A stretch of DNA of 64,000 nt from Nocardia rhamnosiphila NBRC 108938 (GTDB taxonomy: Bacteria; Actinomycetota; Actinomycetes; Mycobacteriales; Mycobacteriaceae), in assembly GCF_000720425.1 (NCBI RefSeq), contig NZ_JOAJ01000009.1, positions 248,001-312,000 on the forward strand, written 5' to 3'. This document shows positions 58,916 through 64,000 of the stretch, in pieces (position 1 is the stretch's first letter; each line of letters starts with the position of its first letter). Under the pieces are notes generated by a model. The model searched no databases and was not told where the DNA came from. It saw only the letters and a list, made by a program, of their open reading frames with translations. The position numbers and the translations under genes were made by a program.

Positions 58916-59686
58916 GTGGAACCCGTCTACCGGACGATCATCGGGCTGGCCCGGACCGTCTTCTTTCTCGAGGGCCTGAAGTTCACCGTCACCGGCGATG
59001 AGAACATTCCCGCGGCAGGGGGCGCGGTGCTCGCGGTCAACCACACCGGGTACATGGATTTCACCTATGCGGGTCTGCCGGTACGCACCCCCAAACGCTA
59101 TATCCGCTTCATGGCCAAGAGCGAGGTCTTCGACAACAAGATCGCCGGGCCGATCATGCGTGCTCTCAAACATATTCCGGTGGACCGGGCCGCGGGCGCC
59201 GACTCGTACAAGGCCGCGGTGGATTATCTGCGGCGCGGCGAACTGGTCGGCGTATATCCCGAAGCCACCATCAGCCGCAGTTTCGAGATCAAGGACCTGA
59301 AATCCGGCGCCGCCCGGATGGCGATCGAGGCCGGCGTACCGATCATCCCGATCACCATCTGGGGCGCCCAGCGGGTCTGGACGAAAGGTCATCCGAAACG
59401 GCTGGGCCGCACCAACACCCCCATCTCCATCGCCGTCGGCACACCGATCCAGCCCTATGAACCGGCGTCCGAACTCACCGCCGAACTCAAGACCGCCATG
59501 CAGGAACTACTGCGCGGCCTGCAGGAGAACTACGCCCACGAACCCGGTGCCTACTGGGTTCCGGCCCGGCTCGGGGGCGGTGCGCCTACCCTGGAAGAAG
59601 CCGATGCGATGGACGCCGCCGAGGTCGCGGAACGGATCGCCCGGAGACGGGCCGAACTCACCGGCCAGGACGACACCGGCGCGTAA
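58916..59686 (+). CDS. 1-acylglycerol-3-phosphate-type acyltransferase (PlsC family), copy 1
   Basis: 256 residues from GTG 58916; the frame continues upstream to 58514 only as antisense of the lipoprotein gene. PlsC signatures: LAVNHTGYMDF (HX4D), FMAKSEVFDNKIAGPIMR, VYPEATISRSF, IIPITIWGAQRVW. One N-terminal membrane-associated helix. Expected to acylate lysophosphatidate or a related lipid at the inner membrane. M. tuberculosis has three such genes in tandem (Rv3814c-Rv3816c) in the equivalent position. Confidence 0.9.
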   Translation: MEPVYRTIIGLARTVFFLEGLKFTVTGDENIPAAGGAVLAVNHTGYMDFTYAGLPVRTPKRYIRFMAKSEVFDNKIAGPIMRALKHIPVDRAAGADSYKAAVDYLRRGELVGVYPEATISRSFEIKDLKSGAARMAIEAGVPIIPITIWGAQRVWTKGHPKRLGRTNTPISIAVGTPIQPYEPASELTAELKTAMQELLRGLQENYAHEPGAYWVPARLGGGAPTLEEADAMDAAEVAERIARRRAELTGQDDTGA

Positions 59687-59753
59687 CGTTACCCACCATG
59701 GGCGGGTAGGTGCCGAGCAGCGGGTAACCCGCAGGTAGTGAGCAGGAGTTGCG

Positions 59754-60494
59754 ATGGCGCGGGAGCCGGTTTTCGATGTGCTGGCCGGGCTGGCGCACAC
59801 CGTCCTCTTCGCGCAGGGGGTGCGCCTCGATATCCGCGGGCAGGAGAACATCCCGCGCACCGGGGGCGCGGTGCTTGCGGTGAACCACACCTCCTACCTG
59901 GATTTCATGGAGGTCGGGGTCGTGGGACGCCGGTCGGGCCGCAATGTGCGGTACATGATGAAAGCCGAACTCGAGCACGGCATCGTCGGATTTCTCATGA
60001 AGCACTGCAAAGCGATCGGCGTCGACCGGACCGCCGGCGCGGAATCGTTCGGCCGGGCCGTCGACGCGCTGCGCGACGGTGAGCTCGTCGTGGTCTATCC
60101 GGAGGCCACCATCAGCCGCAGCTTCGAATTGAAGGAATTCAAATCCGGTGCGGCGCGCATGGCGCTGGAGTCGGGGGCCCCGATCGTTCCACTCACCATC
60201 TGGGGAGCACACCGCATCTGGACCAAAGGTTTCCCGAAACAACTGGGCCGGCACAACTTCCCGGTCCACATCCGCATCGGCGAACCGCTGGTCGCCGCCG
60301 GTTCGGTCGACGAGGTGACCACTGCGCTACGCGGCCGGATGAGCGAACTCCTGACGGCGGCGCAGGAGGGGTACCCGATGCCCGCCGGTCGGCCGTGGGT
60401 CCCGGCCCGGCTGGGCGGCAGTGCTCCGACGCTCGAGCAGGCCGCGGTCCTGGAAGCCGAGGAGTACGCCCGGAGGCGGATCCAACGGCCATAG
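59754..60494 (+). CDS. 1-acylglycerol-3-phosphate-type acyltransferase (PlsC family), copy 2
   Basis: 246 residues; ATG 59754 has AGGAG 6 nt upstream. PlsC motifs: LAVNHTSYLDF (HX4D), YMMKAELEHGIVGFLMKH, VYPEATISRSFELKEFKSG and IVPLTIWGAHRIWTKG. It is close to copy 1 throughout, so the pair arose by duplication. The intergenic gap is 67 nt, likely one transcript. No strong terminator is visible directly after it. Confidence 0.9.
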   Translation: MAREPVFDVLAGLAHTVLFAQGVRLDIRGQENIPRTGGAVLAVNHTSYLDFMEVGVVGRRSGRNVRYMMKAELEHGIVGFLMKHCKAIGVDRTAGAESFGRAVDALRDGELVVVYPEATISRSFELKEFKSGAARMALESGAPIVPLTIWGAHRIWTKGFPKQLGRHNFPVHIRIGEPLVAAGSVDEVTTALRGRMSELLTAAQEGYPMPAGRPWVPARLGGSAPTLEQAAVLEAEEYARRRIQRP

Positions 60495-60590
60495 GCTCCG
60501 GCGCCTGTAGGGTCCGGCGCGGTTCCCGGAACGGGATCGGAGACCACCGGGCCGTTCGGGTACCCACCCGGACCTGACCGGGATCAGAAC

Positions 60591-60624
60591 TGTCCCGCGG
60601 CACGTCCTGTCCCGCGGCACGTCC
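60591..60624. repeat. 17-bp tandem duplication
   Basis: TGTCCCGCGGCACGTCC occurs twice back to back (60591-60607, 60608-60624) with no mismatch. A third partial start (TGGTCC) follows. Confidence 0.8.
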
Positions 60625-60705
60625 TGGTCCGTGTTCCGCCTCGGGACCTCGGACGCCGACGCAACCCACGTGCGTCGAGTCTTACGAGACACCTCAAAGG
60701 GGTGA

Positions 60706-60801
60706 GGCCCGTCTCGCCGTTTCGGCCTCGAAGCGCATGCGCCGCAGGCGCGAGTCTCGAGGCCGAAACGGCGAGACCAAGGGGGCCTCAACCCCGCGCC
60801 G
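60706..60801 (-). repeat. Dispersed palindromic element, copy B (inverted)
   Basis: 96 bp, the reverse complement of copy A at 26898-26994. The outer 51 bp and 26 bp are identical; the ~20-bp centre differs at four positions and there is one 1-nt indel. Here the inner hairpin reads GCGCC-TGC-GGCGC, where copy A has GAGCC-TTC-GGCTC, so pairing is kept. Confidence 0.85.
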
Positions 60802-60918
60802 GGCTGCTCGCGAAGGCGGTCGGATGCGAGGCTCGCCGAGCATGCGGAATGAGCGGCGAACGGGCAAACAGCGCCGAGCCTGGCGTCAAGCGACCGATCA
60901 ACCTTCCCACCTGCCCTG

Positions 60919-60946
60919 TTGACAAAATACCCTAGGGGGGTACCGT
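60919..60946 (+). promoter_or_regulatory. Copper-operon promoter with CsoR-like operator
   Basis: The -35 TTGACA (60919-60924) and a weak -10 TACCGT (60941-60946) are 16 bp apart. The spacer carries TACCCTAGGGGGGTA (60928-60942), an inverted repeat of the kind bound by CsoR-type copper repressors in actinobacteria. Binding there would block RNA polymerase until Cu(I) releases the repressor. No csoR gene is inside the window. Confidence 0.6.
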
Positions 60947-61006
60947 AACAACTGGAGAGCGCGAGGGCGGAGAGCCGCCGGAGCCTCCACGGAAACGGAG
61001 CATCGA

Positions 61007-61945
61007 ATGAATACGCCGACAAAGTTCGCCGGGTTCGCGCTCGGACTCGTCGCGTTGTTCGGGGTCGCGCTGGGCGTCGGTGCCCTGGCCGGCACCGGGG
61101 ACAGCGAACCGGAAGCCCACGACGCCGCGGCCGGGGAACCCGCCGGGGACGCGACCCCCGGTGGGCTGACCAGCAGCGCCGGGGGCTACACCCTGGTCCT
61201 GGACGAGCCGGTCACCAGCGCCACCCGCGCGGCGACCCTGCGGTTCCGGATCGAGGACAGCACCGGGCGGCCGGTGACGCGGTACACCCCGAACCACGAG
61301 AAAGACTTGCATCTGATCCTGGTTCGCCGTGATACCGCCGGTTACCAGCATCTGCACCCGGCGCTTGGACCGGACGGCACCTGGAGCACCCCGGTCGACC
61401 TCACCCGTGCCGGCGACCACCGGGTCTTCGCCGATTTCGTCACCGCCGAGGGGCAACCCTTCACTCTGGGAGCGGAACTGCGGGTCGCCGGGCAGTACAC
61501 GCCGCGTCCGCTACCGGCGCCGAACACCACCGTCACCGTGGACGGCTACACCGTCGCCCTGAACGGCACCGTCGCTCCCGGGCGCGCCACCGATGTCACT
61601 TTCAACGTCACCCGCGACGGCGGGCCCGTGACGGACCTGCAGCCCTATCTGGGGGCGTACGGTCATCTCGTGGCGCTGCGGACCGCCGACCTCGGCTATC
61701 TCCACGTCCATCCGGCCGGTCACCCGGGTGACGGGAGCACCCCGGCCGGACCGGGCGTAACCTTCGCGGTGACGGCACCCGGACCGGGCGACTACCGGCT
61801 GTTCTTCGAGTTCCGCCACGGCGGGGCCGTACACCGCGCCGAGTTCACCGTGCCCGTCGCGGAAACCGCCGGGGACCAGGCCGGGCACACCCCGGCAGAC
61901 GCGCAGACCGCCCCCGAACCCACCGGACACGGCCATGGGCACTGA
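61007..61945 (+). CDS. Membrane-anchored His-rich protein of the copper operon
   Basis: 312 residues. One N-terminal hydrophobic segment ([23 protein letters not shown]) acts as anchor or signal; the rest is extracytoplasmic and beta-rich. It contains two similar halves, each with a His cluster ([33 protein letters not shown]), and ends in GHGHGH. These suggest metal binding. It is 22 nt before copA and under a CsoR-like operator, so a role in copper capture or chaperoning at the cell surface is likely but inferred. ATG 61007 is preceded by GGAG. Confidence 0.8.
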   Translation: MNTPTKFAGFALGLVALFGVALGVGALAGTGDSEPEAHDAAAGEPAGDATPGGLTSSAGGYTLVLDEPVTSATRAATLRFRIEDSTGRPVTRYTPNHEKDLHLILVRRDTAGYQHLHPALGPDGTWSTPVDLTRAGDHRVFADFVTAEGQPFTLGAELRVAGQYTPRPLPAPNTTVTVDGYTVALNGTVAPGRATDVTFNVTRDGGPVTDLQPYLGAYGHLVALRTADLGYLHVHPAGHPGDGSTPAGPGVTFAVTAPGPGDYRLFFEFRHGGAVHRAEFTVPVAETAGDQAGHTPADAQTAPEPTGHGHGH

Positions 61946-61967
61946 CCCCCGGCCAACGGAGCCAACG

Positions 61968-64000
61968 ATGAGTACACAGACTGCACCGGACACCGCGCAG
62001 ACCGATAACCGGACCGCGCAGGTCGAGTTGGTGATCGGCGGGATGACCTGCGCATCCTGCGCCAATCGCATCGAGAAGAAACTGAACAGGCTCGACGGTG
62101 TGACCGCGACGGTCAACTACGCCACCGAGAAGGCCCGGGTGCACTACCCGGACACCGTGGCGCCGTCCGATCTGGTGGCGGTGGTGGAGCAGGCCGGCTA
62201 TACCGCGAGCCTGCCGCAGCCGCCCGCCGCGGAACCGGACACCACCGAACCGGCCGACCCCGCCGACCGGCTGCGCACCCGGCTGCTGATCTCGCTGGTG
62301 CTGACCGTGCCGGTGATCGCCATGGCGATGATCCCGGCGTTGCAGTTCACCAACTGGCAGTGGCTGTCGCTGACCCTGGCCGCGCCGGTCGTGGTGTGGG
62401 GCGCGCTGCCCTTCCACCGGGCGGCCTGGACCAACCTGCGGCATGCCACCGCGACCATGGACACCCTGGTCTCGCTCGGCACCCTGGCCGCGTTCGGCTG
62501 GTCGATCTACGCGCTGTTCTGGGGCACCGCCGGTACGCCGGGGATGACGCACCCCTTCGAGTTCACCATCGCCCGGATGGACGGCACCGGCAGCATCTAT
62601 CTGGAGGCCGCGGCCGGGGTCACCACCTTCATCCTGGCCGGCCGGTACTTCGAGGCCCGGTCCAAGCGACGGGCGGGTGCGGCGCTGCGGGCCCTGCTCG
62701 AACTCGGCGCCAAAGAGGTCTCGGTCCTGCGCCGGACCGGGCAGGACGACTGGTCCGAACAGCGGATACCGGTCGAACAACTGTCCGTCGGCGACCGTTT
62801 CGTGGTGCGGCCGGGCGAGAAGATCGCGACCGACGGCGTGATCACCGACGGCGCCTCGGCGGTCGATGTCTCCATGCTGACCGGCGAATCGGTGCCCTTG
62901 GAGGTAGGGCCCGAGGACGCGGTCACCGGCGCCACCGTGAACGTGGGTGGCCGGATCACCGTGCGCGCCACCCGGGTCGGCTCGGACACCCAGCTCGCGC
63001 AGATGGCGAAACTGGTCGAGGACGCACAGACCGGGAAGGCGCAGGCCCAGCGGCTGGCCGACCGGATCTCCGGTGTCTTCGTACCGATCGTCATCGCGCT
63101 CGCGGTCGCCACGCTCGGATTCTGGCTCGGCACCGGCGGTTCGGTGGCCGCGGCGTTCACGGCGGCGGTGGCGGTCCTGATCATCGCCTGCCCCTGTGCG
63201 CTGGGCCTGGCCACGCCGACCGCGCTCATGGTCGGTACCGGACGCGGCGCCCAGCTCGGCATTCTCATCAAGGGACCGGAGGTGCTGGAATCGACCCGCC
63301 AGGTGGATACGGTCGTCCTGGACAAGACCGGCACCGTGACCACCGGCCGGATGGCCCTGGTCGACGTGGTGGCCGCCGCCGGCGAAGACACCGGCGAGGT
63401 GCTGCGGCTGGCCGGATCGCTGGAGGACTCCTCCGAACATCCGATCGCCCGTGCCATCGCCGAAGGTGCCCGGGAACGGACGGCCGGGCTGTCCCCGGTC
63501 GAGAGCTTCCGGAACAGTGCCGGACTCGGCGTGGAGGGCGTGGTGGACGGCCATGCGGTGGTCGTCGGCCGGCCGGGCCTGCTCGCCGACTACGCACTGC
63601 ACCTCGACGATGCGCTGCAGGAGTCGTTGCGGGAGGCCGAGAGCCAGGGCCGCACCGCGGTGGCGGTCGGCTGGGACGGCCGGGCCCGCGGGGTGCTCGT
63701 GGTCGCCGATACGGTGAAACCGACCTCCGCCGAAGCGGTTTCCCGCCTGCGGGCGCTCGGTCTGACCCCGATCATGCTCACCGGGGACAATGCCACCGCG
63801 GCGGATGCCATCGCCCGCCAGGTCGGTATCGACCAGGTGATCGCGGAGGTGCTGCCGCAGGACAAGGTCGCGGTGATCGAACGCCTGCAGCGGGAGGGCA
63901 AACGCGTCGCCATGGTCGGTGACGGCGTGAACGATGCCGCCGCGCTCGCCCGGGCCGATCTGGGCCTGGCCATCGGCACCGGCACCGATATCGCCATCGA
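61968..64000 (+). CDS. copA: Copper-translocating P1B-type ATPase CopA, C-terminus cut by window end
   Basis: About 677 residues are present from ATG 61968; a full CopA is ~750. N-terminal heavy-metal domain with [16 protein letters not shown]. Membrane helices flank the metal-path motif [13 protein letters not shown] (CPC). Actuator domain LTGESVPLE; phosphorylation site [12 protein letters not shown]; His-Pro motif [14 protein letters not shown] domain [10 protein letters not shown]; hinge [16 protein letters not shown]. All P1B-1 hallmarks for Cu(I) export are intact up to the edge. It is the second gene of the copper operon. Confidence 0.94.
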   Translation, partial: MSTQTAPDTAQTDNRTAQVELVIGGMTCASCANRIEKKLNRLDGVTATVNYATEKARVHYPDTVAPSDLVAVVEQAGYTASLPQPPAAEPDTTEPADPADRLRTRLLISLVLTVPVIAMAMIPALQFTNWQWLSLTLAAPVVVWGALPFHRAAWTNLRHATATMDTLVSLGTLAAFGWSIYALFWGTAGTPGMTHPFEFTIARMDGTGSIYLEAAAGVTTFILAGRYFEARSKRRAGAALRALLELGAKEVSVLRRTGQDDWSEQRIPVEQLSVGDRFVVRPGEKIATDGVITDGASAVDVSMLTGESVPLEVGPEDAVTGATVNVGGRITVRATRVGSDTQLAQMAKLVEDAQTGKAQAQRLADRISGVFVPIVIALAVATLGFWLGTGGSVAAAFTAAVAVLIIACPCALGLATPTALMVGTGRGAQLGILIKGPEVLESTRQVDTVVLDKTGTVTTGRMALVDVVAAAGEDTGEVLRLAGSLEDSSEHPIARAIAEGARERTAGLSPVESFRNSAGLGVEGVVDGHAVVVGRPGLLADYALHLDDALQESLREAESQGRTAVAVGWDGRARGVLVVADTVKPTSAEAVSRLRALGLTPIMLTGDNATAADAIARQVGIDQVIAEVLPQDKVAVIERLQREGKRVAMVGDGVNDAAALARADLGLAIGTGTDIAI

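Larger units (their letters stand above)
60495..61006. other. 512-bp intergenic region: repeats and copper promoter
   Basis: No gene. It contains a 17-bp perfect tandem repeat (60591-60624), the second copy of the palindromic element (60706-60801), and the promoter of the copper operon (60919-60946). Open frames crossing the element have no motif. Confidence 0.6.

Noticed and set aside
60661..61006. Possible Rho-independent terminator role for element copy B after the acyltransferase genes
   Set aside because: The hairpin is strong, but there is no T-run, it lies more than 200 bp from the stop codon, and copy A is not placed after a gene end in the same way.

Overview
The window is high-GC actinobacterial DNA from a mycolic-acid-containing member of the Mycobacteriales, most probably Nocardia or a close relative. 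It carries a nearly complete locus for building the arabinogalactan-mycolate envelope: GtrA-dprE1-dprE2, aftA with two emb genes, accD4-pks13-fadD32, a cutinase-like Culp6 protein, four mycolyltransferases, and aftB-ubiA-PAP2-glfT2-glf. Gene content and order match the M. tuberculosis Rv3789-Rv3818 interval, with rearrangements and inserted genes. The genus is an inference; gene families and order are read from the sequence.

Layout: 1-1250, a partial DUF4282 membrane protein and a small unknown protein. 1252-4333, GtrA diverging from dprE1-dprE2 (decaprenylphosphoryl-arabinose supply). 4495-13990, minus strand: emb copy, orphan VapB-like antitoxin, aftA, second emb copy; relative to M. tuberculosis this block is inverted against dprE1-dprE2 and separated from it by two strong hairpins. 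14184-14684, a cyclophilin. 14745-23541, accD4-pks13-fadD32 (mycolate condensation). 23729-26462, an LLM-class oxidoreductase, Culp6 and a DUF732 lipoprotein. 27143-33059, four Ag85-like mycolyltransferases, one with LGFP repeats. 33230-39820, a tightly overlapping operon glf-glfT2-PAP2-ubiA-aftB (galactan polymerisation, decaprenyl-phosphoribose synthesis, terminal arabinosylation).

Beyond this: a Pro-rich membrane protein, a MerR/TipAS regulator with a clear palindromic operator, a divergent pair of LGFP-tagged wall hydrolases (SpoIID-like and PGRP-type amidase), a HAD phosphatase, a five-gene peptide ABC operon (46747-53082), an unrecognised gene (53329-54156), a second-type hemC, a YefM-YoeB toxin-antitoxin pair beside a truncated GNAT gene, an MBL/Rieske fusion protein, a lipoprotein, two tandem 1-acylglycerol-phosphate-type acyltransferases, and a copper operon (promoter with CsoR-like operator, His-rich anchored protein, CopA cut by the window end).

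The most unusual non-coding signal is a ~97-bp palindromic element present twice (26898-26994 and, inverted, 60706-60801). Its 21-bp arms are identical in both copies, and its inner hairpin differs by a compensatory base-pair change. I found no tRNA, rRNA, CRISPR array, prophage or complete insertion sequence.
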